A DNA stretch of 64,000 nt from Tetrahymena elliotti 4EA (lineage: Eukaryota > Ciliophora > Oligohymenophorea > Hymenostomatida > Tetrahymenidae). Below, piece by piece: positions 28,401-41,500 of this stretch (its first letter is position 1; every line of letters starts with the position of its first letter). The position numbers and the translations under genes are program-made. The stretch lies in assembly GCA_000231825.2 (NCBI GenBank), contig JH720315.1:481663-545662 (forward strand), in the 5' to 3' direction. The notes beneath the pieces are model-generated. The model saw only the letters and a program-made list of their open reading frames with translations. It did not search any database and was not told where the DNA came from.

Positions 28401-29323
28401 TATTATGAAGATGTGACACAATAATTTTAATTTGTTTTCCCCTATAAATAAATTTATTAAAATTAAAGAAAAGCTTATACAGAGATAAATTTTATTTACA
28501 GTAACCAAAGTATAATTATAAGGCAAACATGTGACCATCTAGTTTTTCTGGTGAATGCAGTATTATTTCTAGCAAATTACTCTCTGAATGAAATAAGTAT
28601 TTTCGTATACACATAAACCGTCTTCTGTTTATCCCTTAAAAAAATAAATATTAGATCTTTTTAAATATAAATCTTTACACTTGTAAATTGAATATCTTTG
28701 CATACATTTAAGTTTTGATCATAGCAATTTCTATATTATTTATATATTATTTATTCATGATCTTTGATTGTTATATTAATTAATGTTTACCCTTTATCAC
28801 ATGATTTTGGATTTAAAAAATCTATTTGCTTGCATTAATAGGTTTTATCATTACTTTAAACATATTTTCCTTTAATAATGAGACCAAATTAGTTTTAGCA
28901 AAACCCATCTTAAATATATAACAAAGCTAATTTATGATAGAATATAATAAATAACTTTATTGTAAAATATACTTAAAAATTACTTTAGACCCTTAGTTGA
29001 TCAGAGGCATATTAGTTTTATCCAATACATTAACCAGTTTACTCAATAATAGCTACAAATATATCTCCTCCTTTAAGAAATTCACATTTTTTATTGCTTT
29101 AATATCTACAATCATAATTTATTGAACAAAGACTAACAGTATGAGGATAAATGGAGCTAAAAATACAATTTTAATTAATCTTTTCTTTCCCAATATACAT
29201 GAAACCATCAACATCCACACAACTTTTTAGCTTTGGAAGATAACATTAGTTGTTTTGTTCACAGATAGCAAATGTTAAGGCAAATAGTTAATAAATAAGA
29301 ACTATTTATTTTGAATTTTTCAT
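8598..29323 (-). CDS. Giant cysteine-rich, beta-helix, multi-pass membrane protein (type A)
   Basis: A 20.7 kb gene with several dozen exons, probably more than 5,000 codons. I do not know a named homologue; in ciliate annotations such genes are usually just 'transmembrane protein'. The start ATG (29321-29323) has an in-frame TGA four codons upstream and opens a signal peptide (MKNSKQIVLIYQLFALTFA). Then come cysteine-rich units with Y-I/V-G-R-D motifs (to about 19 kb), CxxC furin-like repeats (about 18.7-14.8 kb), a beta-helix with GGAI-type turns (about 14.8-11.3 kb), a domain with CFECK, EKYWKLN and GHVGALCEDCD (about 10.95-10.35 kb), about eight membrane segments (10.3-8.9 kb) and a Lys/Arg-rich tail ending at TGA 8598-8600. 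The motif YGFFTREY (about 9450-9480) recurs in related genes. The layout implies a surface protein with an outside N-terminus. It is the largest of a tandem family of four genes. The frame of the last 1.2 kb reads through without need for introns. Two unusually long introns could instead hide gene boundaries, but the neighbouring exons have no start codons in frame. Function is unknown; adhesion, recognition or sensing are guesses. Confidence 0.75.
11280..14800 (-). other. Beta-helix (pectin-lyase-like) region of the giant type A gene
   Basis: On the minus strand the frame is rich in Asn, Ser, Ile and Leu and contains repeated GGAI/GGGA turns. On the plus strand they show as agctcc or cacctcc near 11,468, 11,572, 11,650, 12,452, 12,547 and 12,650. 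This spacing and composition, with few cysteines, is the signature of right-handed parallel beta-helix repeats such as the GGAI repeats of chlamydial polymorphic outer membrane proteins and similar ciliate proteins. The fold is inferred from composition and motif only. Confidence 0.6.
14800..18700 (-). other. CxxC furin/growth-factor-receptor-like repeats of the giant type A gene
   Basis: Minus-strand exons here encode closely spaced CxxC motifs followed by GYF/GYI. Examples are CTKCIEGYFLYS (about 17,090), CAKCDQGYILTNGICQQC (about 16,600) and CPSNCNVCEF (about 16,560). The pattern is that of furin-like or growth-factor-receptor cysteine-rich domains, which are disulfide-bonded extracellular modules. 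The block ends in KCLSCKKNFNF and RRSCYLC (about 14,940-14,860), just before the beta-helix. An intron of about 170 bases lies at about 16,190-16,360. The same order is seen in the two type B genes. Confidence 0.65.
20366..21025 (-). other. Unusually long intron (about 660 bases) in the giant type A gene
   Basis: The flanking exons match those of neighbouring ~1.15 kb repeat units. The upstream exon ends at donor GTAAA (21,021-21,025 on the plus strand as tttac) and the next begins after ATAG with a Cys exon (CGFDSYTVCFDSDN). The matching intron in the unit at about 23,280-23,328 is only about 49 bases. The extra sequence is extremely AT-rich, lacks Cys codon periodicity and shows no coding frame with family motifs. 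Confidence 0.6.
21026..26801 (-). repeat. Five tandem copies of a ~1.15 kb multi-exon cassette
   Basis: Equivalent exon ends (donor sites) fall at about 21026, 22179, 23329, 24483, 25634 and 26801, giving steps of 1153, 1150, 1154, 1151 and 1167 bases. Each unit holds about five exons and five introns in the same order and encodes about 300 residues with many cysteines. A typical unit carries GSSGNGCILNGQCYELS, QYVGRDKHLNCL, NICLV, FCVVYP, YLGYIIEN and QEGMIAG. Exon positions are kept, while sequence identity is partial at both DNA and protein level. More divergent copies continue on both sides: the next equivalent exon end is about 19,181, offset by the long intron. Divergence argues against a recent assembly duplication. 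Confidence 0.85.
27844..28294 (-). other. Probable long intron (about 450 bases) in the giant type A gene
   Basis: A Cys-rich exon (CVTSSQYFRKDQIKC, FCQGDLATCIFLGS) ends near 28,295 at a GTTTATA donor. The next (CIDPNTNECLLISGDESYH, YIGRDKQFLCLSD) starts after an AG at about 27,844. Between them the minus-strand sequence has no cysteine pattern and no family motif. The donor is atypical and its position is uncertain. An alternative is a gene boundary, but no in-frame ATG or signal peptide precedes the 27.8 kb exon. Confidence 0.5.
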
Positions 29324-30576
29324 TTATCTTATTCACTTTTTTCTTTAAAAATAATAATAAAACCAAAATTGTTATATTTTAATTACCAAATAGTTTTTTA
29401 AAAGTAAATTTTCTTTTTTTCTCCTCTTCTTACTCTTTTGAAATCATAATTTACATTTTTATGAAATAACTATCATCATAATATCTAATTCTAAATATCT
29501 AATTCAATTTTTAAAATTAAAAAATAGTATATTTTTAATTTCTATAACTTAATAAAAAGAAAATAGGGGTGTCATATGAAAGATTCATAGAACTTTTTGA
29601 TGCTGATTAACCTATTTTACACAAAATCAATGGGAAAATTCTAATAATAACAATAAAATTTCACCCACCCAATTTAATTTGATTTAAAGAATAGATTAAA
29701 TTCCAACATTAACAAATAAATAAATAGGATAAAAAATAAAATAAAGAAATTTTCTTTTGTTCACTAGTGGCAAAAGCTTTAATTGAAAAAAGTTTTTAAA
29801 TCATAATTAAGGATCTCATAATTATTTATGCTTGAATTTAGTACTTTAAAGTGTGAAAGGAATTTTATTAATTAATGAATCTTAATTTTTTTTGTTGTTT
29901 ATAACAAGTACTAATAATTTTAAAATATATAAATATAATAAAAAAACCTATTAAGAAATGTTAAAAATATTTTAAGAAGATTATTTCTAAATATTTTGTG
30001 AATTAAAAAAGAAGTTTCCATTTCTCATTCATAAGTTTATTGGAAATAAATAAATTTTTGGGATTTGTTAAAAATTAACAAATAAAAAGAAGTATTTATT
30101 GTTGTGTCTAAATTTACAATTTTGGAAAATTGTTTTTCATATTTAAATTATTTATTTAATAGAATAAATTAATTTTCACTAACTTAAATTTATTTTAAAA
30201 CTTAGATTGATATTTATTTTTTGATATTGGATTTATTATCTACACTCAATTTAAAAATAATAGAAATAGTTAATACTTATTGTTCATACCTTAGTAAGTT
30301 CATTATTTAAATAACTTTTAAAATAAATATATTTGAGGTTAAAATAATTTATTTTGATTTGTAAAATTTAAGATAAAAAATTTATTACAGTTTTTAATAT
30401 TTTTTAAGATAAACATTACATTTATTAAAATTTATCTATTTTTAATTCAAATTAAGCTTGCATTTTAAAGGTCGAGTTAGGTATTGTATGTGGTCAAATT
30501 TTGTGATTGAATTTTTTAATATGAATAAAATTTATTTATAGCTTTTAAGATATCAGTTTAGTTGAATTTAAATAGC
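29324..30576. other. Intergenic region upstream of the giant type A gene
   Basis: About 1.25 kb of AT-rich DNA between the start of the giant gene and the end of the pseudogene. It should contain the giant gene's promoter. No coding frame with family motifs, tRNA-like structure or clear repeat is visible on either strand. Confidence 0.5.
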
Positions 30577-32252
30577 TCATAAACGTTGCTTTACTTTCTT
30601 ATGAAGACTAACTCTTTGATTATTTTCCAGTTTGTTTAAGACTTTTTATTTTTTTAATGATCTATTTAGTCTAAATTTATTAATTATTGAGCTGCAAATA
30701 TTAGATTTTGATAAATGGTTGATAAAAATATTATAATATTATTTTAAATTAAAGTTGGCTTCTATCAATAAATTGTTTAAAATGTATAATATAATCCAAC
30801 TATTTATTCCAGTAGTTACATATTTAAATATTTAATAATTAATTTATAATTACAAGTTATTTAAGCAAAATAAAATTGAAGTCATATATTAAATCTTAAA
30901 ATCAACTATGTTGAGTTTATCTTTTCTATATGGTTTACAAATAAAGCAATTTTAATTAATTTATGAATAATAAAAAATGATGATTTACATATTAATAAGA
31001 TAAAACTGTAAGTTAGAGATACTAAAACTGAAAAATAGGTTAAAATTAATTAAGTTAATAAGAATATATAGCAATAATTCCTAATATTGTTTTATAAATA
31101 TATTTTATGATGCCCCAAAAGAAGAATTTAAATCTATATTCAGATGTAAAAAATCCATACATTATTTAATTTTAATAATTTTTAAGATAAAAACGCTATG
31201 AAAATAACTTGTATTATAGAATAGCTTATGGGATTACTAAGAACGATATGTATAAAGGCCCAAAATAATGATTAGAAAGTACTACTTGAGTTTCATCACA
31301 AATTTAAGATAAATATTCTGTCACAAATGATTTGTTATCGAAATATTAGCAATCGAAATTTAAAAAATCATTTTGAAAAATAAATACAAAAATTTTGATA
31401 AAGTGATTTTTACCAATCTAAACAGCTTACTAGATATGGTTGTAATACAAAAATCCAAATCCCAAGAATTAATTATTATCTGCAATTTCTCAATTTAAAA
31501 AACATTTTCTAGAAAATATTTAAGATATAGATACAAAATATCATGAAGAGCCAAAAGAGATAAATAAAAAATCATATTTTTTATTAGGAAATAAGTTTGT
31601 AAAATATTTTCTAAAAAGCAATTTGATATTCTGATTTAAGAAAATAATAAATTTGATATATCTACCATCATTTGAGATAATTTATTAGAGAAATTTTGAT
31701 CATACTAGAAGACTGTTCCAATAATATACAACTAGAATAAAAAGATTTTGAGTATATTTATGCTGATTATAGATTTACTCTCCAATAATTTGGAGTTAAA
31801 ATTATTTTATCTTCATAGTATTTAACTTCTGTATTTGGGTATTTTTATTTAACATGTATCTAAATTAGTAAAGCTATATGACTCTTAACATTCAAAGCAA
31901 TAATTATATAATCCATACATTTCTTTTTTTACCTATCCAATCTTGCATTTTTAAGCAAATTAAATGATAAGCAACACTGAATAGCTTTTATTGTATCCAA
32001 CAATATAATTTGAGTCATCATACTGTTGTCTTTGAATGTAATCGCTTGTAATAGATAAAGATATCTACTACCCTAAAATTCCATAAATTTAAATCTATTT
32101 TGTAAGATTGTAAATTCCATTTTGCTGTTGTAATTGCTTTTTTTGTTGATCTAGCCTTATCCCTCTATAAAATTTAAGTTTAAAAGTATATCTGAAGATA
32201 AATTTATGATTTCTTCTTATTGTTCTGTACTAAATTTAAAAACTATTTCTTC
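30577..32252 (-). pseudogene. Decayed 3' fragment of a type A giant membrane protein gene
   Basis: This stretch aligns by eye with the post-beta-helix, membrane and tail parts of the type A genes. It shows QNGIYNLTKQ, YNYCFECQESYSF, LTPNYWRVN, FVTEYLSQICDE, MYGFFTSEYRFKFFFW and DFKIQYMTSILFCLN, with a tail ending at TGA 30577-30579. It is broken in several ways. A frame change is needed at the T run 32138-32144 (between a frame with EGQGQIN and one with NGIYNLT) and again near 31842-31846. In-frame TGA codons follow, for example at 31668-31670. The G-x-I-G-x-L-C-x-D-C-D motif and several paired cysteines are missing. No signal peptide, Cys repeats or beta-helix precede it, and the next gene's stop is only about 270 bases away. 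The last exons, including an intron of about 65 bases with GTAAAT donor near 30,980, are still open, so decay may be fairly recent. A short 25-base intron could remove the second frameshift but not the other defects. Confidence 0.7.
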
Positions 32253-32520
32253 CTATTAATTCAAAAAATAAAAGTATTTAAAATATAATGTGTCCTTTTT
32301 TAAAAAAAAAACTCCAAATTTAAATTTCATAGATTTTAAAATTAATTATAGTTTTCATATTTAAAAAATGTTTGCCTTAGATTATAAATTCAAATATGAA
32401 GATTTTAAAGTAGGTAAATTTAAATTTTAAGAAAAATAAATAAATAATAAAACTCAAAATATTAAATAATGAGTAGAATAGTGTAATAAAATATATTTCG
32501 ACAACAAAAAAACATAATAT

Positions 32521-35500
32521 TCATACTATTAATGTTTAGTATTTTTGATTAGTTTAGTATTATTTATTTCTTTTAAAATTTCTATCAATATCTTTATAGA
32601 TTTATACGTTGTGAAAAGAATAAAGGGATTTAAATTTAGTTGATTATATTACTTTTCTTAGATTCTTCCATAGAATTAAAACTTTTTCTTTATCTACATA
32701 ACCTAATTTTTTCAAATATTATCGTAATCTAGGTATATTTTATATCTTTTCAGTTATTTTACTTCTAATATTTCTAATTTATTCTTAAAAGATAATAGAA
32801 ATTAAATTTTTTATCAAAAAGTAAACTGAAAAGAAGTTTATTATTATAAGAAGGCTAAAGGCTGTATTTTTACTAGAAGATTAATTTAATTCATAAGATT
32901 CTGATAAATAAGCACAAAGGCCTATACTTATGGAAGAAAAGATATAAATCAGTTATTCCATATAATTTAATGTTAGACTACTATTTGGCATACCTTTATT
33001 TTGCAAAAAAATTAAATAGAAATTAAATTTAATAGAAAATTTACATTATTTTATTGATATAGAATAAACTAACAATATTAGACATAAGATTGAAGACTTT
33101 AATGGATTCTATTCATCTAAGAATTAGTTATTTACTATAACTATTGAAGACTTTAAAAATGTTTTGACTATCTCCCAATAATAAAACTACTCTTTGTAAT
33201 CAAAATAGTAAATCCCAAATATTTTTAAGTTTTTTAAACTTCCTAGATTTTTTCTAATTTTCCTAAGCTAAAAAAGGATAAATAAAGGAATTAAAATAGT
33301 CCATATTCCTAATAAAGGATAAAGTATAATATTTCTGTAATAACGAAATTAATCATCACAATTAACAGATGAAAAGCTTTTTACAAAGTTTTCTCCATAT
33401 AAATTTTCACAACTAGCCTATTGATAAAATTATAATTATTAAATAAGCTTGATAAAAATTTTTATCCAAATAAATATTTTTAAACCATATTTTTACTAAA
33501 TTAATAACAATAGTAAGGTAATAATTTTAATTTAATTGATAAAAAATTATTAAATATCTATTTTTAATTTCAAATTAAAATTTAATTATTTTAAATTTAT
33601 TAAATCTTTTCTATTCATATTTAACACTTTTTTTATGATAATTTTTGTTTTCCTAAACACACAAACAAATTTTCATAGTGAAAAAAATAAAAATTTTTTT
33701 ATCTTTTTTGAGATTTTTATCAAAAATAATAATTTTATTTAAAAATTAATTCTGAAGTACAAAAATAAATGAAACACCAATAAAAATTTTAAATTAAAGA
33801 TTAAAAATCTCATTTTAAAAATTTAGAATTTTTTTTATTTGGGATGATATTTAGAAAATATTTAATAATTGAATTTAAATGATAAAATATTTACACTTGC
33901 CATAATTTATTGAACAACAGAAGGTTGATTAGCTATAAAGATGAAGTTAACTCCAGAAAATAAATCAACTAATCTTAACTTTTACCTTAAAGCTAGGACT
34001 TAAGTTATGTAAAAGACAATAAATAGAACATTATAAGCAATAATTGTAACTTATCCTATTATTACTTTCACAAAAATATAATTTAACTCTGTACTTTTGA
34101 AAAAGTCAATAAATGTGCAATCTAAAGAAAACAAAGCTTGTTTATTAGGATCAGAGACTGGGCTAATAAAAGTTTGGTATTTTTCTAATTAACTTTTAAT
34201 AATATCACAAACTATCATAAAAACTTGTAAGTAGGAAGTTATCAACTTTATGTAAAAGCTTGTTTACTAAATGTTTCTTGGTGTATATATTTTCATTTTG
34301 TAAAGAATTTTCACTTATATAGTTAAAGCAACCTGATTTAGATAACTATTTACCATGTAAATAGTTAAAAGAGAATTTGATATGACAATTAACACAAAAA
34401 TCCACATTGTGCTTTTAGTTTATGAGCAACTTTTTTTAAGTTTTTATTTTTAATTTAAAATTCAGTATAAAAATTTTACTTAATGCAGCTAAATCCTCCA
34501 TCTTAAACATAAGAATTATTCCAATATTTTCCATAGACATCACAATCTGAGCAAATAGGTCCAATAAAACCTAAATTTTTTATTTAAGTTTGAAAAATTG
34601 TAACAATTCTAATTTTTAATTTTATTTTTTACCTTCATGGCAGTATCTAATATCAATATCTCTTTTTAACAATCCTCCTTTATTTTCATAGATGTCTTTG
34701 TCACCAACACAGGAATTTTACTATTCATTACATTTATAAAAATCAATAGTAGAGATATTTTACCTCCAATATCCTTTTTCTAAGTAAATCATTCCTCCAA
34801 AACATATCCCATAATTAGGGCACTTAATACACTTTTCTCCAGGTTATGTATTGAAAAATTAATCACTACATTTTTAACACAAGTCAAAATTTTTACTCTT
34901 AACGTGCTAAAACCCTAATTGACAGCTTTAAACAAACTAAACAATTAAATCAAAGCTATTCTTATCAGTATTATAATAAAGTATTTTTCCGGTTTATTTA
35001 TCATAAACAGGACTTTTAATTATATCTAATGTAAAAGTAAGCTTAACAGTTAATCCAAATTTTCCATTAAGTGTTAATTTATCTAACTAAAAATTTCCAC
35101 CTCTTTAATTAATTTATCTACTACTTATTTAAGCATTTTATGTGTCATTTAATAATATGTTTAAAGTCATATCAGCATAATATTCTTTAAAATATTCATT
35201 TTCTTTTGTCATTAATTATATTGAAGCATCATTCTTTTTATAAAAAAATTAAATTAATAAAATGAAAATAGAAAGCTTATTAATATTACACTAAATTTTC
35301 CACTGGTATGAAATATTATGTTATTCTTAACTTGACTAAAATTTTACAAAGCTATCATATGGTCAGGGTACTAAAAAATATTTAAAGCAAACTATTTTGC
35401 AATATTATTTTAAAATGTATTGTTAGAATAAAGATTCTATATTGCTTGACCACTTTCTGAATATATTGCCCCTCCTATTTCAGCTATGTTGAACAAGAAA

Positions 35501-38500
35501 TAGCTATTTTCAATTTTTAAATTAGTTTTTTCATCAATACCTTTATAATATATAGCTCCTCCATTACCTTCATTAGCTTTATTACCAACAAAGGAACAAT
35601 TATAAAAATATAAACTTGAACTGTCTATAAAAACAGCTCCAGCTGATTTTTTAGAAAAGTTATTATCAAATAAGTTAAAAGAAAGCTTCTAAGGTTCATT
35701 CAAATTGAAATCTCCTTACAGAATTCTAAAGTTTGCAAACATGATTTCTTAAATTTATTTAATATATAGTATTCCTTAATCTAATACTATGTTTTAATGA
35801 AAGTCATTATCATTAACATTCAAGAATAAACTATTAAGTTAAATTAGACCTTTTTCACAGGATAAACACTAATTAGTATCAAAATTTGATTACTAAATCT
35901 TAATAATTTTAGAATAGATTTTTATAAATGCTTCAGCCGTTTAGGAATATGAATTACTAAAGATACTTTAATGTATGCTTACTTGCCTAATATTCAGCAA
36001 TTAAATAGCTGAATCCGAATAGTTGAAATTTAGATATTAATTATTTTAATCATAAAAATAAATAATATCTTAAGCTTAAATTAGAGTTTTTACTCCTAAG
36101 TTAGCCAGAAAATCTGAACCAAAAACCTCATTATTATCCATAGTAAATTTATTATTTAAGAAATATATTTCAAAAAATCCAGATAAAATTAATTACTAAA
36201 TGCCCAAATTTTCTTTAAATAAGTAGTTTTTTAAATTAATTGCTTCAAGATGTTATGAAATTGTTGTTGGGCTATAAGAAATTTAAGAATTTATGAATTA
36301 AAATATATTATTTTGTTTTAATTTGAAGCTAAAGTGAAAAACTGAACCATACTCACTAATATTATCTACAAACTCAGAGTTCTCAATTGTTATTGATTTT
36401 TTAAAAATTGAATTTTATAGATAAATAGCTGCTCCTTGATATATTGCTATATTCTAATTAAATGACGAATTTAATATTTCTGCAAAAAAATTGCAAAGCT
36501 ATGAGTCTATGTAAAGAGCTCCACCTTTATTTTAAATATCAAATGAGTTAAAGCTCAAATTATTAATAAAGATAGAGCTTTTAATATTTAAGTAACCCTA
36601 GACATCAAATACTAAAAATATTGCTCCTCCTTACTTTGCTCTACCACCTTAAAAATGACTATTTATAATATATGCGCTCTATGTGTAAGATTGTATGAAT
36701 CCTCCTATAACAGTGGAATTTGAAAAATTAAAATTATCTTTTTCGTTCTTGAAAATAGATTTATTAATAGTGAAACTTTTTGTTTTTAAAACTAAGCAGT
36801 TATTTTTCTACAAAGAGTAATTTTCTATGAAACTTGAATCTACAATCTCTATATGGCCTATCAAAGCTTCTAAGTATGCACATGTTGCAATTTTAGAGGA
36901 GACTTCCTTTATTATTTTTAAAAATATAAAGCATCAAAATAAGAAGAAAAAATAAGTAATTTCTCAAAGACAATAAATAATTACATTAGCTTTTATTGAA
37001 TAATTTAAGGATGAATCTTGAACCAGCATATTAGAAATAGTTATTGTCTCTTCAATTTAAGAATCTATTTAAATAGGAGATGTACCAAATTGCTATTAAG
37101 TAATCTGAGCAATGCAGTTTATTATTTAAATATCTTATATTTTAAAATCCATTTAAACATTTTTGGTATTTTATTTTTATTTTAAAGTTATGCTTATTAG
37201 AGATTTTTGGTATTTTAGATTTTAGAACTATATATTTTTTAGTAACATTTAGTAAAATAAAATTTATATCTCAATGATCGAGTAGTTATTAATGTCTTCC
37301 TTATCTTAATAGCTTTTTAATTCCCTTATCTTCAAGCTATGAACTTAATAAACTTTCAAGAATTGAATTTCACCAAAGTTATTTATCTGAGTTCTTAGTA
37401 TAATCAAAGTATTTACATTATAAAGACTTATAAATTTGGAAGATTAATGAGAATTTGAAGGGGAAATAATCTTATTGCCGTTTAAGCAAGCTGATGAAAT
37501 GTAGAATTAATCTATTTACTAATCATTATCATTAAGAAAATTAAACTGATTGCTGGTAATTATATTTGAGGTAAACTAAATATCAGTGAAATGTAGAGAA
37601 TTAGGGAAAAAAATTATAGTTCTAAGAGCATTAAAAAACATGTAATAATTGATAGTATTGTTATAAATAATAAGAGATTTAGCCTAAATGCAGTTTAGCT
37701 CAAACAAAGAGGGAATTTAAGTAAATAAATTAGCCTCTTAAATAAAACTATTATTTGCTATCAATAAATTTGATAGAGAAACACTAATAAATTGGTTAGA
37801 CATAAATATTTTAGAGAGATTCTAAAATTTAGAATAACTAATAGTAAGATCAGAACCACTAAAAGAGTTTATATATTATGAATTAAATATTTAGTAATCA
37901 AAAAGGATACTCTTATTATCAAAAAGGCATTATTAAATTAAACTGTTTTTAATAGTTATTAAAGTATTATTATTATTGATATTCTAAAGAAAGTTTGAAG
38001 CATTAAATGTAACCTTTTATTAAACAAAAATATTTTTTATTTCATCAAATTTAATAAACTATAGAATGGGATAGGAGGGGAGGGTGAAATAAATTCTCTT
38101 TAATATCTTACAGCTGAAATAGGTAAATTTATTTTTTATTCTAAAAAACTATTTTTATTCACTTTTGAATAATATTTCTTCCCCAACAAAATTAAAAAAA
38201 CTTTAAAATAAATAATCAAATATTACTTAAGAGATGCTGACAGAATCAAGTGTGATATTCAGATTAGAATTAACAAAATTTTAGGAATATTTAAGCTATA
38301 AAACCTGAGAATTATTATAAAGTAGATTTTAAAATGCAACATTTTATAATATTAAGTTATCTTGTAGATTGTAAATAACAAGATCAACTAAGTTTTAAGG
38401 TCCTTACAATTATCTAATGAAATTAACATTTTTGAAATACACTTAACTTAATAGCTCTGAATAAATATAAAATCCTATTTTAAATTGATCAAATTCTACT

Positions 38501-41500
38501 GAATGTGATATTAGATTCATATTGGATATTGTAACATGCGTAAATCCTTAGATTTGAGTACGGCAGGTTTGATTTAAATAAAATATTTTATCATTATCTT
38601 ATTCATGTAAAAAATTTAAATGGAATTTTTCTAATGATTTTATTTTTTCCAATAAATTTGATTTAATGACAAGAGGATTAGTAAGTTTACATTCTTTTAT
38701 GTCTGAAGAAAAAATTAATTATAATTCTAATTCTTTTAGAGAAATCTCATTTAAAGCAACCATAGCTAAATCAAAATTTGACTCTCCTAAAATAGTATTC
38801 TCAAAATTACTTATTTATGAAAGCATATTTAAATTTAAAGGATTATTTTTTTTGCCACTTCCAATTTAATTTGAGTTAATACAATTCACATAAAGTTAAG
38901 TAAGTTTTTTGAAGAAGCATGATTAATCTCCCTTTTTGCACAAAGTGCATTAAAATCTTTATTTATCAAATCTCACTTCATATCCATCAAAGTAACTCTA
39001 AGCAAAACTGAGTTATTCCATAGTTTTACATGAATAGCACTTTGTTTAATATATAGAATAGTCACTTTTAAATTAATTATTTGATTAATCACACGTTTCA
39101 CATCTTTTTTTAAAAATAAACAAATTAAAATATTTCCTCTCAAGAAACTAATTAAATAGAAATAATAAAAATAATATAATTTGATTTATTTACAAGTATG
39201 GACAAATTTAACAAGATTACTGGTCAGAAGTAAAGGTACTTATTTACATTTCTTAACTAATATAATTCTTTCCAAAAAAAAAGTTTCCAATAAAGAGTTA
39301 TATAGAATTTATAGATTGTAAAATTGCTGTTTAATTGCAATCAAGACAATAGTATCTATTCAGTTAATAAATACAGTTATTGCATAATTTACCGCACTGG
39401 TACTTGATACATATCTATAAATCAGGATCAAAGTAATAGTCCTCTTAGCAAGAGCTACAGTATGTTTTTACCTTAAAAATACTTTTATAGTTCAATCTGG
39501 TTTTCAAATCATATTTAGAAGTCCCATAAATTATATTTGCAGTTAAATTAAATTTGATTTGATTTGTATCATAACCCATTTCATAACATTATTAGCAGCC
39601 TTCCTAGCATTTTACACATCCTAGGAGTGTTATCATATAATTATCATTCTAACATTAAACGCAAGTAAAAAATTTATCATTATCATAATAATTAATCATC
39701 TCTGAAGAGTATTAACACTTTTCACATCCATTCAGCTTTTTTTTATTTTGTCAAAAAAATTTTTTTATTTTAAAAGAATTCTAAAATTATTTTTAAAAAT
39801 TACTTCATTTTTACATTTATGATTAGAGTCACACTTCTAATTTTTTAAATCTAATGCATATAATTTACATAAGATACATTTATTCATATTATCACCAAAC
39901 TTAAGACAATCTCCTGGAATGGTCACATAAGTTGTGCATTTTGATTTGTTTAAAAGAAGTTAAGAATCTTTACAGTACATACATTAAAGATCAGTTTTGA
40001 TGCCAGCTAAATTATATATTAAATTAATTCTTGATTAATTATCAGCAAGCGCATGCAAACTACAATCTGATATTTTATCAGAACATGTTTTTCCTTTATT
40101 AAAAATAAAATTTAAATTAGTAAAATAAATTAAAATTATTAATAATAAATTTACCATTACTACCAAAAGTTTAATATGAATAATAACATTAGGTGCATTA
40201 TAAAATATAATTTTATGAAGAAAATTAATAATAAGGCAATAAGATATTATTTGAATATCCTATATTCAAATAACTATATCGATTAGCTATGAATTAAAAA
40301 AATAGTAAAAAATAAGTTTCTAATACAAATTAATAAAATACCATATTAGCATTTGGCACAATTATATTCACAAGAAACACAAGATAATAAATCATAAGAG
40401 ATGATATAATTTTCTGTTTCACACATTTAACACAGAGGTATAAGACTGTTTAAAAAAATTATGCCCTATCTTTGCTATATGCTCATTTAAAAGTAATAAA
40501 CTTTGATTCCTTAACTATTTAAAAAGCCTAACTCACATTACTTACAATAGCTCATGCATTTTTAGCATTAATTATTTAAAGTTAAATAATAATTTATTTG
40601 GCATTAAAGGCAAACTTATTGATATTGACTACCATTAAGTTAGTACCTACATAAAGCACATTTATTTATTTAACCTAGAATTATTTATTAAAATATTTTG
40701 ATTTTTAATTTGAATCATAAAATATTTGTTTGCTAAGTTTTTTAAAACTTGAATCTACCATTTTATTTTTTTAATAATGAATAAACTAAAAAAATTCTTC
40801 AAAAATAATTTCAAAAATTTAAACAAAAAATTTTTTAATACTTCTATTTAAGATTTTTATTTTTGATTTTTAACAAAAATATGGTAGATTGTTTTTCAAG
40901 AAACTAAAATAATTTACATGGACTGACTTTATTTAACTTTAATTTTGGATATTAATAGGTATTTGATGGATTAGGTAAAATTTCATAGCTATCTGCAAAA
41001 GGAATTTCATTTTTTATAAAAACCAAGTTTTTCTGATAATTCATGTTAAATTTAATAACAGCTTGTTCGCAAGTTTTTTTTACAACATACTAATTATTCC
41101 TTTTTAGCAAAATTAACTTAATATAATAAATCTTTAGTTTTTGCCAAATTTACCAGTTTTTATTTGTTTCTGTACTACAATCAAGACATTTATAAAATAT
41201 TTAGGAATTATTAGGAGCTGTAATGGTGTTAGATTATTAATCTAGAAGATTATATTTATAAGCACACTGAATACATTAAGTGCTTTAATCTGAACTTTTA
41301 TAAAGAAAATATCCTTCTATACATTTAATGCAAATGTTTAAATCAATGCATGAATAACATCTATAAGTAATTAATAATGAAAATTAATAAAATAAAGTTT
41401 TTTTAGTTTTAATTTTACCCAGTTGGACATTTTTTTTAATTGATCTGCTTACAAATAGTTCCATAGCATTAATCTTCTTCAGAATAAATTAAATTCAAAG

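Noticed and set aside
14800..29323. Several separate Cys-rich genes instead of one giant gene
   Set aside because: I found one signal-peptide start (29323) and one membrane-tail stop (8598). Intervening exons keep the repeat pattern without new start codons or signal peptides. The possibility is not fully excluded at the two long introns.
38666..38869. Plus-strand open frame, with a matching one at 51484-51687
   Set aside because: The pair looked like a conserved small gene, but both are antisense to the same conserved start of the beta-helix in the two type B genes.
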